Source of the DNA: Thermoplasmata archaeon
GTDB taxonomy: Archaea > Thermoplasmatota > Thermoplasmata > Lutacidiplasmatales > UBA184
Direction of reading: 5' to 3'
NCBI GenBank assembly: GCA_030037875.1
Contig: JASHPV010000002.1
Coordinates: 1-31,339 of the forward strand
DNA length: 31,339 bases
Part shown: positions 1-6,866 of the stretch, in pieces
Layout: the number at the start of each line of letters is the position of its first letter
Numbering within the stretch: position 1 is the first letter of the stretch
Program-made: the position numbers and the translations under genes
The notes under the pieces: generated by a model
Databases searched by the model: none
What the model was told of the DNA's origin: nothing
The model's input: the letters and a program-made list of their open reading frames with translations, nothing else

Positions 1-182
1 CTGGCGTCCAAAGTCTTGACGGTCAACGGCTGAGCACCAGAAACGGCCCGACGAACCTCCAGCCCGACCGCGTTTAGTCGGAGGGTGGGGGCGTCCAACT
101 CCCCACTCAGCCGAACCTTCCCCTGGAAGGTCAGGTTCGCGAAGTCGACGTCGATAGAGAGCTTGTACTCTTCCGTCTTCAC
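1..182 (-). CDS. M1 family aminopeptidase, N-terminal fragment (runs off window)
   Basis: About 60 N-terminal codons of a zinc aminopeptidase of the M1 family lie here; the rest is outside the window. The translation begins VKTEEYKLSIDVDFANLTF and continues with an alternating strand pattern (FQGKVRLSGEL, LRLNAVGLEVRRA). This resembles the N-terminal beta-saddle of tricorn-interacting-factor-type aminopeptidases, which trim peptides released by the proteasome or tricorn. The HExxH zinc motif would lie outside the window, so activity cannot be judged. I chose the GTG at 182 because family members begin just before this strand and a CTAAGC box sits about 25 nt upstream. An in-frame ATG at 212 would add ten residues and is the alternative. 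The gene is divergent from the membrane protein at 327. Confidence 0.62.
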   Translation of the reverse strand, partial: MKTEEYKLSIDVDFANLTFQGKVRLSGELDAPTLRLNAVGLEVRRAVSGAQPLTVKTLDA

Positions 183-203
183 GCAGCCTCGCCTTAGGGC
201 GGG

Positions 204-210
204 GCTTAGC
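204..210 (-). promoter_or_regulatory. TATA-like box of the M1 aminopeptidase gene
   Basis: GCTAAGC on the minus strand is centred about 25 nt upstream of the GTG at 182, which fits a leaderless start. A second candidate, CTTTAGA at 221-227, would give a leader of roughly 16 nt. Confidence 0.4.
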
Positions 211-326
211 ATCGCTCTCTTCTAAAGCCCATGCTCCGGTTCCCGCCGGAATCCGGGGGTTGCGCCTTCCCCTCCACCTCCCATGTTTATGGCCCGGGGC
301 ACGGAGAGCGTGAGGCGCGGAAGGGC

Positions 327-1220
327 ATGGACAAGAAGGCTCCCGTCGAGGCCTTGCCTCACGATCGGATCGAGGCGCTTTCGGACCTCGTGTTCGGCTT
401 GGCGCTCTCCATTGGCGCCATCGTCCTCGTGACCCAAACCGCTCCCAAGACCAGCGCCGACGTAATCTCCAGCCTGATCGAGTTCGGGTTCAGCTTCGTC
501 GTGCTGATCCGTGTATGGACTCGTTACACGAAGATCATGGGGGAGCTTCCCTTCGACACCGACTCGACCCGCAATCTCAACCTGATCCTTCTCTTTCTCG
601 TCTCGATCGAACCCTACCTCTTCTACCTCCTGTTCGGGTCGCTTGGTAGGCATCCCACCATCGTGCTCAGTTCCGATTTCACGACAGCCATCTACGCGCT
701 GGACCTAGCGGGATTGTTCTCCGTCCTGGGTTTCATGACCTACCTTCTCGCCCGAGAGGAGAAGACTCAGCACGTTCCCGAGCTGGTCCGAAACTTCCAG
801 TTCTCCGCGAACGCCCAGATCATCGCCGCCGCTCTCTTCCTGGTCTCGGCCGACGGCTACTTCTGGCGGGTCGCTCCGGTGGGCATTCCGCTCCGCTTCT
901 GGCTCTGGGTCGTCGCCCTGGTGATCGGTTCGGTCGAGCGGGCGTACATCCGGAGGCATCCGGTGCCCTCGACTGCGCCCGCCAATTCCCCGGCGGCCGC
1001 GGCCGCTCCAGCCCCCTCGGCAGCTCCTGCCGACGCGACGCAGGCCAGAGGCTCAGGCTCAGACGGGAAGGTTGCCCTGCTTGAGCCGGGCCAGAACCGC
1101 GGTCCAGGCGTCGGTCTGCCATCGGAGGGCTTGGGCCCACCCCTCGCCATCGCGCCAACCGTCATGTTCGAGTCGTATCCGGGTCCGGTTGGGGCCCAAA
1201 GGCTGGAACCAAACGCCTAG
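327..1220 (+). CDS. TMEM175/DUF1211-like integral membrane protein with Ala/Pro-rich tail
   Basis: The first membrane segment, RIEALSDLVFGLALSIGAIV, matches the R-x-x-x-F/L-S-D signature that opens TM1 of prokaryotic TMEM175 (DUF1211) proteins, a family of potassium-permeable channels. About six hydrophobic segments follow up to roughly residue 205. The reading frame then continues as a low-complexity Ala/Pro stretch and a tail with no recognisable fold. The ATG at 327 is preferred over an in-frame ATG at 231 because the extra residues look non-coding and a TTTAT box lies at 286-290. The last 162 nt overlap the opposite-strand gene ending at 1059. The true stop may therefore be earlier, with a frameshift or sequencing error as possible causes. 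Channel function is inferred from family resemblance only. Confidence 0.6.
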   Translation: MDKKAPVEALPHDRIEALSDLVFGLALSIGAIVLVTQTAPKTSADVISSLIEFGFSFVVLIRVWTRYTKIMGELPFDTDSTRNLNLILLFLVSIEPYLFYLLFGSLGRHPTIVLSSDFTTAIYALDLAGLFSVLGFMTYLLAREEKTQHVPELVRNFQFSANAQIIAAALFLVSADGYFWRVAPVGIPLRFWLWVVALVIGSVERAYIRRHPVPSTAPANSPAAAAAPAPSAAPADATQARGSGSDGKVALLEPGQNRGPGVGLPSEGLGPPLAIAPTVMFESYPGPVGAQRLEPNA

Positions 1221-1511
1221 CGTCGTGGCCGGGGAGGCTCGGCTCACCTCCGAACCGAGTTCCGAGGGGAGGCGCCACCCCACTTTGAGAACGTACTCCT
1301 CCTCGAGCCCGACGATCGGTCCGCCGACCGGCTCGTGCAAGGGCCGCGTGGCGAGGTGACCCGAAAGCAGGTAGGTACCCCCGACCTTGAGGTCGATGGT
1401 CGCCGCTCCGGCAAGCCATTTCGACACTTTCTCAGGGTCCGTCCAAAGAGCCCAAAGATCCTCGACAGGTATCTGCAATTCTTCGATGAGCACGAGCGGT
1501 TCCGGAGACAT
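1059..1511 (-). CDS. SRPBCC / AHSA1-like domain protein
   Basis: This 150-residue protein has the layout of an activator-of-Hsp90 homolog 1 (AHSA1) type SRPBCC domain. It opens with a strand (VLIEELQIPV), then LWALWTDPEKVSKWLAG, a glycine turn (KVGGTYLLSG), and ends with a long C-terminal helix containing WTAVLARLKQ. SRPBCC folds form a deep hydrophobic cavity; ligands of AHSA1-like prokaryotic members are mostly unknown, so none is assigned. A second member lies at 20946-21401. A TAATAC element at 1541-1546 sits about 32 nt upstream of the ATG. The 3' end overlaps the convergent TMEM175-like gene by 162 nt, and this frame has the clearer domain support in the overlap. Confidence 0.78.
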   Translation of the reverse strand: MSPEPLVLIEELQIPVEDLWALWTDPEKVSKWLAGAATIDLKVGGTYLLSGHLATRPLHEPVGGPIVGLEEEYVLKVGWRLPSELGSEVSRASPATTLGVWFQPLGPNRTRIRLEHDGWRDGEGWAQALRWQTDAWTAVLARLKQGNLPV

Positions 1512-1571
1512 GCTGGGTCTCCGAGCCAGATGGCCGGTGGTAATACGGGTTCGCTCCGGGTCGGCGCTCGG

Positions 1572-1814
1572 TTAGTCGTCTTCGGAAGTGAGGATTCTGG
1601 CGCACGAGGTACAGGGTGTGGGCCGCGGTTGAAAATCGTACGAACGATGAGGGATCCGGTCGACGTTCGGAGAGCGGCCCTCCAAGGTCCGGACGCCAAG
1701 TTTGTCGTGCATCACCGTGAGCACGATGTCCCCATCAGCGGCGCACCGAGCACATAGGTCGAACTCCACCGGAGTGGTCGTTTCCGACGAATCCCCGGTC
1801 CGGTATCTCGGCAT
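1572..1814 (-). CDS. Small four-cysteine (putative zinc-binding) protein
   Basis: An 80-residue protein with two CxxC pairs, C21-C24 (LCARCAAD) and C68-C71 (PCTSCARIL), spaced like the knuckles of a zinc ribbon. I do not recognise the family. The ATG at 1814 has a TACAATA element (1838-1844) centred 27 nt upstream, matching the leaderless pattern of the window. That spacing and the paired cysteines are the reasons to call it real rather than a chance frame. It lies upstream of and co-directional with the SRPBCC gene (60-nt gap). The function is unknown; a small metal-binding or nucleic-acid-binding role would be typical of such proteins but is not shown here. Confidence 0.55.
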   Translation of the reverse strand: MPRYRTGDSSETTTPVEFDLCARCAADGDIVLTVMHDKLGVRTLEGRSPNVDRIPHRSYDFQPRPTPCTSCARILTSEDD

Positions 1815-1837
1815 GGCAACCGTGCATCGGCGCCCAG

Positions 1838-1844
1838 TACAATA
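1838..1844 (-). promoter_or_regulatory. TATA-like box of the four-Cys protein gene
   Basis: TACAATA as written on the plus strand (TATTGTA on minus) is centred 27 nt before the ATG at 1814, suggesting a leaderless transcript. Confidence 0.4.
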
Positions 1845-1926
1845 GCCCCTTTGACTGGCCCGGGGCCCTACTCAGCCGAGATGGGGGTGGCTGCCGCGCC
1901 ACGTGCAGAAGGCTGCCCCACTACCG

Positions 1927-1934
1927 TTTCATAC
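1927..1934 (+). promoter_or_regulatory. TATA-like box of the peroxiredoxin gene
   Basis: TTTCATAC is centred about 27 nt upstream of the ATG at 1958, so transcription likely starts at or next to the start codon. Confidence 0.4.
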
Positions 1935-1957
1935 TCGCACTTCTTTCTCGGGTCGCC

Positions 1958-2407
1958 ATGATCGAACCCGGAGTCCAAGCACCCGATTTTGACGCCCCGA
2001 CCTCGAAGGGCCAGAACCTGAAGTTGTCATCCCTGCGAGGCAAATCGGTGATTCTGTACTTCTATCCGAAGGCGTTCACTTCCGGCTGCGCCATGGAGAC
2101 CCACACTTTCGGCGAGCTCTACCCGAAGTTGTCGGCGCAGGGCGTTGAGGTCGTCGGGGTCAGCGTAGACGAGGTGGAGAAGCAGTCCGCCTTCGCTGCG
2201 GACTGCCAGGCCGACTTCCCTCTCGTGGCCGACATCAACAAACAGATCGCCAAGAATTACGGGGTGCTCGGGACCTTCGGGGTGGCGAAGCGCGTCACGT
2301 TCTACATCGACCCCACTGGGAAGGTGGCTGAAGTGGTCGAATCGATGCGGCCCGGTCCCCACACTGAGAGGGCCGTCAAGAAGTATCTCAGCGCGATGAA
2401 GCCGTAG
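1958..2407 (+). CDS. Peroxiredoxin, Bcp/PrxQ-like, without the usual resolving cysteine
   Basis: A 149-residue thioredoxin-fold peroxidase that would reduce hydrogen peroxide or organic peroxides in the cytoplasm. The N-terminal APDF strand, the VILYFYPKAFTSGC active-site segment and the VVGVSVDEVEKQSAF strand are typical of the Bcp/PrxQ group. C44 is the peroxidatic cysteine, preceded by the conserved P37 and T41. The resolving cysteine that PrxQ proteins normally carry five residues later is absent: C44 is followed by AMETH. The only other cysteine is C83, in the helix before DFPLVAD. The enzyme may therefore be of the 1-Cys type or use C83. It has its own promoter and no redox partner beside it. 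Confidence 0.9.
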   Translation: MIEPGVQAPDFDAPTSKGQNLKLSSLRGKSVILYFYPKAFTSGCAMETHTFGELYPKLSAQGVEVVGVSVDEVEKQSAFAADCQADFPLVADINKQIAKNYGVLGTFGVAKRVTFYIDPTGKVAEVVESMRPGPHTERAVKKYLSAMKP

Positions 2408-2539
2408 GGCTGTCCCACCCACAGGGCCGAGGATTATCCCCCGGGCGCCAGCCGCTGGCCGAAGGGACCGTCCCGAGAACCTGCGTCTGCGTCGCCATCA
2501 GTGAGCGCACCGCCCCTCCGAGGGTCTTGCTGGTAAACG

Positions 2540-2546
2540 GAATTAC
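2540..2546 (+). promoter_or_regulatory. TATA-like box of the GNAT gene
   Basis: GAATTAC is centred 26 nt upstream of the ATG at 2569 and supports that start over the TTG at 2527. Confidence 0.35.
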
Positions 2547-2568
2547 CTCGATTGAATCCACCGCGGCG

Positions 2569-3087
2569 ATGGCCGTTCGTCGAGTTCGTCCCCGCGGTTT
2601 CCAATCTAACCTGGCTCCGCCCCGGTGGACGCTCCGGAAGGCCTCCACCGCCGACCTGAAAGCCCTCGTGGAGCACCGCCACCGGATGTGGGTCGAACTA
2701 TGGAAGCCCTCTCCGCGCCAGATGGCGATGCACGATCGGTCGTACCGAAGATGGCTGCTCCCACGACTTCGCTCCGGGGAGCTCGTAGCTCTCGTGATTG
2801 AAGGACCGGCACACAGGGTACTGGCGAGCGGGGGCATTTGGTTCCGGCCGGACCAGCCTCGTCCCGGATTACCCCAACTTACCGTCCCCTACCTGCTCTC
2901 CATGTACACCGAGCCCGAGCATCGAGGCCGTGGCTTCGCCGGTCGGATCGTGCACGAGGCCGTGCGCCTTTGCCGCCAACGTGGTTACCTCAGAGTTCTG
3001 CTCCACGCTGCTCCGCTCGGTCGTCGGATCTACCGCGAGGCGGGATTCAAGCGGACGTGGGAGATGCGACTCGACTTACCTCACTGA
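2569..3087 (+). CDS. GNAT family N-acetyltransferase
   Basis: A 172-residue protein of the Gcn5-related acetyltransferase fold, which transfers acetyl from acetyl-CoA to an amine; the acceptor cannot be read from sequence. The first strand and helix (WTLRKASTADLKALVEHR) are followed by the core strand LLSMYTEPEHRGRGFAGRIV. This carries the pyrophosphate-binding R-G-x-G-F/A loop of motif A. The final strand-helix has YLRVLLHAAPLGRRIYREAGF, the usual G-F ending of motif B. A TTG at 2527 could add 14 residues, but the ATG at 2569 has a promoter element at the right distance. The gene stands alone between the peroxiredoxin and the convergent DUF973 pair. Confidence 0.85.
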   Translation: MAVRRVRPRGFQSNLAPPRWTLRKASTADLKALVEHRHRMWVELWKPSPRQMAMHDRSYRRWLLPRLRSGELVALVIEGPAHRVLASGGIWFRPDQPRPGLPQLTVPYLLSMYTEPEHRGRGFAGRIVHEAVRLCRQRGYLRVLLHAAPLGRRIYREAGFKRTWEMRLDLPH

Positions 3088-3129
3088 ATCGGTCCGCTCG
3101 GCCCGACTGCCATATCGCATGGGGGACGC

Positions 3130-3858
3130 TCACCGAGGCGGAGGTGGGGGAGGGGTTAGCATCGGGGGCGCTGCCGCGAACCCGACTCCGGACCGTCGGC
3201 GGAGTCGAGTTTGGGTATTGGAGGCCGCTAGCAGAACGAGGATTTGCCCGACAAGGGCTACCCCGGGGATAATCAGGAGGACAGCTCCGATTTTGAACAG
3301 GGAGTCGCCGTACCGGTTTCCGAGCCGCCAGATCGCGACCATCATGCCGATGTAACCGATCAGCAGGAGGATTGCGCCGATCAACACGAGTGCGACGCCG
3401 CCCCAAAAACCCCCGAACACGAATAGGATCACGACAACCCCCAGCGCGAGGAGGATGAGCCCGAAAATGCCCACGAGCGGCCAGGTGGGGGAGCGGTAGA
3501 ACCCGTTGTCCACCCGGCGGACCTCGAGGAATCCCATTCGAAAGAACCAGAACGCCACGATCGTGATGGCGAAGCCCGCCACCGTCAGCCCAAGCACGAT
3601 CGCTAGGACGGCCACGCTGAGCGACAAAGCCGAACGGGATGCCAGGTGCGTGAGAACGTAGTACACGGTCGAGACGAAACCGACGGATGCGGCAATCCCG
3701 GCCACCGATCCGACTAGGGAGGCCAGAGCGGCAATCCAGATCTTTGAAAGGGCCCCGAGGTCGGCGTCGCGGGCATCGGGCGTCTGGATTCGGGGAGGAC
3801 CCCCGGTAATCTGGGAGGGGTATGGGGCCGGGCCTCCGGGGGTGTACGGCCCGGCCAT
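3130..3858 (-). CDS. DUF973-like membrane protein, paralog 1
   Basis: A 242-residue protein of unknown function resembling the archaeal DUF973 family. It has a proline-rich N-terminal tail (MAGPYTPGGPAPYPSQ), about five membrane segments, a cytoplasmic-looking loop FLEVRRVDNGF, and the family-like core IWRLGNRYGDSLFKIGAVLL before the last membrane helix. The C-terminus ends in a run of six prolines. The neighbour at 3931-4719 is a clear paralog, with the same N-terminal motif and the same promoter sequence. The ATG at 3858 lies 25 nt from the TATA box, so the mRNA is probably leaderless. The proline-rich ends might dock partner proteins; that is speculation. Confidence 0.8.
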   Translation of the reverse strand: MAGPYTPGGPAPYPSQITGGPPRIQTPDARDADLGALSKIWIAALASLVGSVAGIAASVGFVSTVYYVLTHLASRSALSLSVAVLAIVLGLTVAGFAITIVAFWFFRMGFLEVRRVDNGFYRSPTWPLVGIFGLILLALGVVVILFVFGGFWGGVALVLIGAILLLIGYIGMMVAIWRLGNRYGDSLFKIGAVLLIIPGVALVGQILVLLAASNTQTRLRRRSGVGFAAAPPMLTPPPPPPR

Positions 3859-3877
3859 GCTAGCCCAATGGTCCTCA

Positions 3878-3888
3878 CGGATTTAGAT
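3878..3888 (-). promoter_or_regulatory. TATA box of DUF973 paralog 1
   Basis: On the minus strand this reads ATCTAAATCCG, centred 25 nt before the ATG at 3858. The same 11 bases recur at the same distance in front of the paralog at 4719, so the promoter was duplicated with the gene or is under common selection. Confidence 0.65.
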
Positions 3889-3930
3889 GTTAGATCTCGC
3901 TGAAGCCCCCCTCCCGGATTGGGGGGAACT

Positions 3931-4719
3931 TCAGTAGGGGGGAGGAGGGGGAGGGGACATCACCGAAGGGGCCGTCACATATCCGCCCGGGGGGTGTTGG
4001 CGCACTTGCGTCTGGGCTTTGGAAGCCGCCACGAGGATGAGGATCTGCCCGACAAACGCCACGTATGGGATGATCAGGAGCACGGCTCCAATCTTGAACA
4101 AAGAGTCGCCGTACCGGTCTCCAAGACGCCAAATCGAGACCAAGGTGCCGATGTACCCGATCAGCAAGATGATAATGGCAACAAACAGCAGGGCCACGCC
4201 TCCCAGCAGACCCCCCAGATTGACGCAAGAAGCCGGAATAGTGGTCGCCGTTCCGACGCAAGATACGAGTGCGATGAGCGACGCGAACAACACGGCCAGC
4301 CCGAGTACCAGCAGTATGAGCCCGATGATGACGAGGAGCGCCCAGGTCGGGGAGGAAGAAAATCGATTGTCCACTCGGCGGACCGCCAGGAATCCGTCGC
4401 GATAGAACCAGAACGCAACCATCGAGATCGCTAGGCCCACCACGGCCAATCCGAGGACAGTATACAGGGCGCTCTCCGCGAACGGAAGAGCCGAACCAGA
4501 GGCGGGAATCACGATACGAAAATACCCCGTCGAACTCAAGACGAGGGGGACAGCGATACCGAGGACCGATCCGACCACAGAGATCAGCGCGGCGACCCAG
4601 ATCTTTGACAGCGCCGCGAGGTCGGTGTCCCGGGTGTCGGGAGGCTGGACCTGCGGTGGTCCCCAGGTCATCTGAGGGCTGTACGGAACCGGACCCCCAG
4701 GGGCATACGGCCCGGCCAT
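3931..4719 (-). CDS. DUF973-like membrane protein, paralog 2
   Basis: A 262-residue paralog of the adjacent downstream gene (3130-3858). Shared blocks include the N-terminal MAGPYAPGGPVPY, DLAALSKIWVAAL, FLAVRRVDN, and the core IWRLGDRYGDSLFKIGAVLL, followed by a C-terminal six-proline run. It differs by an insertion of roughly 20 residues between two membrane segments, around residues 147-168. The insertion carries C154 and C165, which could form a disulfide if the loop is extracytoplasmic. The gene has its own promoter, so the pair is not simply one operon. The function is unknown. Confidence 0.8.
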   Translation of the reverse strand: MAGPYAPGGPVPYSPQMTWGPPQVQPPDTRDTDLAALSKIWVAALISVVGSVLGIAVPLVLSSTGYFRIVIPASGSALPFAESALYTVLGLAVVGLAISMVAFWFYRDGFLAVRRVDNRFSSSPTWALLVIIGLILLVLGLAVLFASLIALVSCVGTATTIPASCVNLGGLLGGVALLFVAIIILLIGYIGTLVSIWRLGDRYGDSLFKIGAVLLIIPYVAFVGQILILVAASKAQTQVRQHPPGGYVTAPSVMSPPPPPPY

Positions 4720-4738
4720 ACCCCCTCCAAAGCCTTCT

Positions 4739-4750
4739 CGGATTTAGATA
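4739..4750 (-). promoter_or_regulatory. TATA box of DUF973 paralog 2
   Basis: Minus-strand TATCTAAATCCG is centred about 25 nt before the ATG at 4719 and is nearly identical to the element of paralog 1. Confidence 0.65.
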
Positions 4751-4901
4751 CCGCGCTCCGGGAGCGACTCCCGGCCGCCAATTCTCGTCGATCGGTCACC
4801 CTGCCGCCACTGCGTCGGGAAATCTGGACGAGCGGGGAGGTATTCCGGCCGAGTCGTCGATGCGCACTTCTACGCATTTGATGTTTGAGCCGGAACGAGC
4901 G

Positions 4902-4910
4902 TAGATATAC
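4902..4910 (+). promoter_or_regulatory. Probable TATA box of the roadblock/amine oxidase unit
   Basis: TAGATATAC is one of the most A/T-rich elements in the window. It would place transcription initiation near 4932, giving a leader of about 50-65 nt, longer than for most genes here. Confidence 0.4.
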
Positions 4911-4994
4911 TTCGAAGGTGCATATCGTCGGGCTGAGGAGCGCGGCGGCTCCCTTCTGCGCGCGCCCTCGGGGGGAAAGTTGACGGTCGTCACC

Positions 4995-5363
4995 ATGCCG
5001 GCTCCCGTACTCGCCCGAATCGAGGAACTCAAAGCGTCGATGGAGGCCGTTGCCGTCGCGATGGTCTCCGACGACGGACGGATGCTCCACAGCGCGCTCC
5101 CGTCGGGCGTGTCGGACGAGTCGTTTGCGGTCATGTCCGCGACGATCGTCGGCGCCGCCGCCACCGTGAGCAGCGACCTGAAGCAGACGCCCCCCGACCA
5201 CATCGTCATCCGGGGGACGGACTTCACGATGATCGTCGCTCGCTTCAACTCGGACTCATTGCTTGTGTCGGTCGTGGGCGCGGCGGCGGATCCGGATTCC
5301 CTGCTTCATCGCATCGACGAGTTCATCCTGAGCCAACGCGCGGACGTTCAGTCGCCCCGGTAA
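4995..5363 (+). CDS. Roadblock/LC7 domain protein
   Basis: A single-domain protein of about 122 residues with the roadblock/LC7 (MglB-like) pattern. An initial helix (PVLARIEELKASM) leads to the strand VAVAMVSDDGRMLHSALP, the long helix ESFAVMSATIVGAAATVSSD, and strands DHIVIRGTDFTMIVARFN and LLVSVVG. Roadblock proteins usually act as dimers that regulate or scaffold small Ras-like GTPases; no GTPase gene is visible in this window. The TTG at 4980 would add five residues; I prefer the ATG at 4995, without strong evidence. The gene is 32 nt upstream of the amine oxidase and may be co-transcribed with it. Confidence 0.82.
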   Translation: MPAPVLARIEELKASMEAVAVAMVSDDGRMLHSALPSGVSDESFAVMSATIVGAAATVSSDLKQTPPDHIVIRGTDFTMIVARFNSDSLLVSVVGAAADPDSLLHRIDEFILSQRADVQSPR

Positions 5364-5395
5364 CCCTCATCTCCCCCCGCTGTGACCGGGGGAGC

Positions 5396-6760
5396 GTGCC
5401 TCCTGATTCCGAAGATGTGTTGATTCTTGGAGCCGGTGCCGCCGGGATAGCCTGCGGGGAGCGCCTCCATCGGCTCGGGATCCCGTTCACGATCCTGGAA
5501 GCGCGGAATCGCATTGGAGGCCGGGCGCTGACCGACTACACGCTGGCACCCGGCCTTCCGCTCGAGCTAGGAGCTCAGATGATTCACGGTCGGCACGTGG
5601 TGACCCATCAGTGGGCTCGGGAGCTCGGCCTCACGACGCGAACGTGGCCGGTAGCGCAGCGTGCACTGTTCTCGGTGAATCGACGTTTGTGCCGTCTCCC
5701 ATGGCTTGCATTTCCCGGCTACCCGGGGTTCGGCTTACGGGCATTTTACCAGGGAACGCGCGCTCTCCCTCGTAAGCTCCGAGAGATGCCTCCCCCGGAC
5801 CGCTCCTTGGCGACGTTCCTCGCGGAAGAAGCCCCTTCCGTCGGCGCGCGGCGCTTCATCGAACTCCTCCATGCGCACGTCTATGCCGCCGACCCGGACG
5901 AGATCGGTGTTCGCGGCCCGTTGGAGGAGGAACGCCGGGCGGGCGAAGAGTTTGGGTATAGGAACTTCCGAATCAATGAGGGGTACTCGGAACTGTTCCA
6001 GCGCCGAGCGGCCCCATTCCGAGACCGGATCCGAACCGGAATCCGGATCACGACGGTTCGGTACTCCCCTCAGGGCGTGAAAGTCGAAGCGTTGGCCGAT
6101 GGACAGTCGGAACCGACCGTCTTCGACGGGCGCTCGGCGGTCGTCACGTTCCCGCTGGGGGTCTTGAAGTCGGACGCGGTGATTTTTGACCCACCGCTTC
6201 CCGCCGCGAAGCGAGCGGCGATCCAACGCATCACCTTTGGGATGGGCTATGCGCTGCAGTTCCGGCTGACCGGCGGAGACCTCACAGATCGGTTTGGCGA
6301 TTTCTCGCTCGTTTGGGCCGGGGGCGCGACCACGTTCCACCGTCCCGGGGTACGACGCCCGGGCGCGCCGGAGGTCGTCACCGCGTTTACGGTCGGCAAG
6401 GAAGCGGCGCATCGAGCGGCGATGACCGATCAAGACCGGATGGAGGTTACGTTACAGGAATTCGCGCAGGCACTTCCCAATGCGGCCCACGTCGGACAGG
6501 TGACCCAACAATCCGTGCAGCTTTGGCCCGTGGATCCGTTTGCTCGAGGGGCCTATTCCTTTCTTCCCCCGGAAGTCGACCCGACTGAACGTGAGACGCT
6601 CGCCCAGCCGGTCGACAACGTGCTGTTCTTCGCCGGTGAGGCTACGCATTGGAAAGGAGAGTCGGCGACCATTCACGGTGCCGTCGAAACGGGCTATCGG
6701 GCCGCCGACGAAGTCCGCGGGGCTAGAGCCGGGCCCTTCCCGGGGCCTGCTTCTGGCTAG
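5396..6760 (+). CDS. FAD-dependent amine oxidase (flavin monoamine oxidase family)
   Basis: A 454-residue flavoprotein that probably oxidises an amine with release of hydrogen peroxide. The N-terminal Rossmann motif is VLILGAGAAGIACGERL, followed by the FAD-ribose-binding ILEARNRIGGRA and a substrate-side LELGAQMIHG. Near the C-terminus, VLFFAGEATHWKGESATIHG is the typical second FAD-binding segment of monoamine oxidase, polyamine oxidase and LSD1 relatives. The lysine that hydrogen-bonds to flavin N5 in many members appears to be missing from ITFGMGYALQFRL, though this alignment is by eye. The substrate is unknown. The start is a GTG directly after a GGGGGAG stretch, the best in-frame choice. 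Confidence 0.85.
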   Translation: MPPDSEDVLILGAGAAGIACGERLHRLGIPFTILEARNRIGGRALTDYTLAPGLPLELGAQMIHGRHVVTHQWARELGLTTRTWPVAQRALFSVNRRLCRLPWLAFPGYPGFGLRAFYQGTRALPRKLREMPPPDRSLATFLAEEAPSVGARRFIELLHAHVYAADPDEIGVRGPLEEERRAGEEFGYRNFRINEGYSELFQRRAAPFRDRIRTGIRITTVRYSPQGVKVEALADGQSEPTVFDGRSAVVTFPLGVLKSDAVIFDPPLPAAKRAAIQRITFGMGYALQFRLTGGDLTDRFGDFSLVWAGGATTFHRPGVRRPGAPEVVTAFTVGKEAAHRAAMTDQDRMEVTLQEFAQALPNAAHVGQVTQQSVQLWPVDPFARGAYSFLPPEVDPTERETLAQPVDNVLFFAGEATHWKGESATIHGAVETGYRAADEVRGARAGPFPGPASG

Positions 6761-6866
6761 GCGTGTCGCAACGGGGCTCACGGTCAGACAATCCGTTCCG
6801 ACGGTGTCGGTTATCTTGTAGCACTGTTCGTGTCGTGGGAGCGCGAGGCTCGGGGACTCTCCATCG
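6761..6866 (+). promoter_or_regulatory. Intergenic region with likely promoter of the first ABC operon
   Basis: This 106-nt gap holds TTATCTT at 6811-6817, the best TATA candidate. It would start transcription near 6840 and leave a leader of roughly 27 nt before the GTG at 6867. Confidence 0.35.

Larger units (their letters stand above)
3130..4750 (-). repeat. Tandem gene duplication (two DUF973-like units with promoters)
   Basis: Units of about 760 and 820 bp each carry a promoter, a leaderless gene and a polyproline-ending reading frame. Nucleotide similarity is visible in the core-coding stretches around 3268-3325 and 4066-4125, which share agtcgccgtaccgg. Divergence elsewhere indicates that the duplication is not recent. 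Confidence 0.6.
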
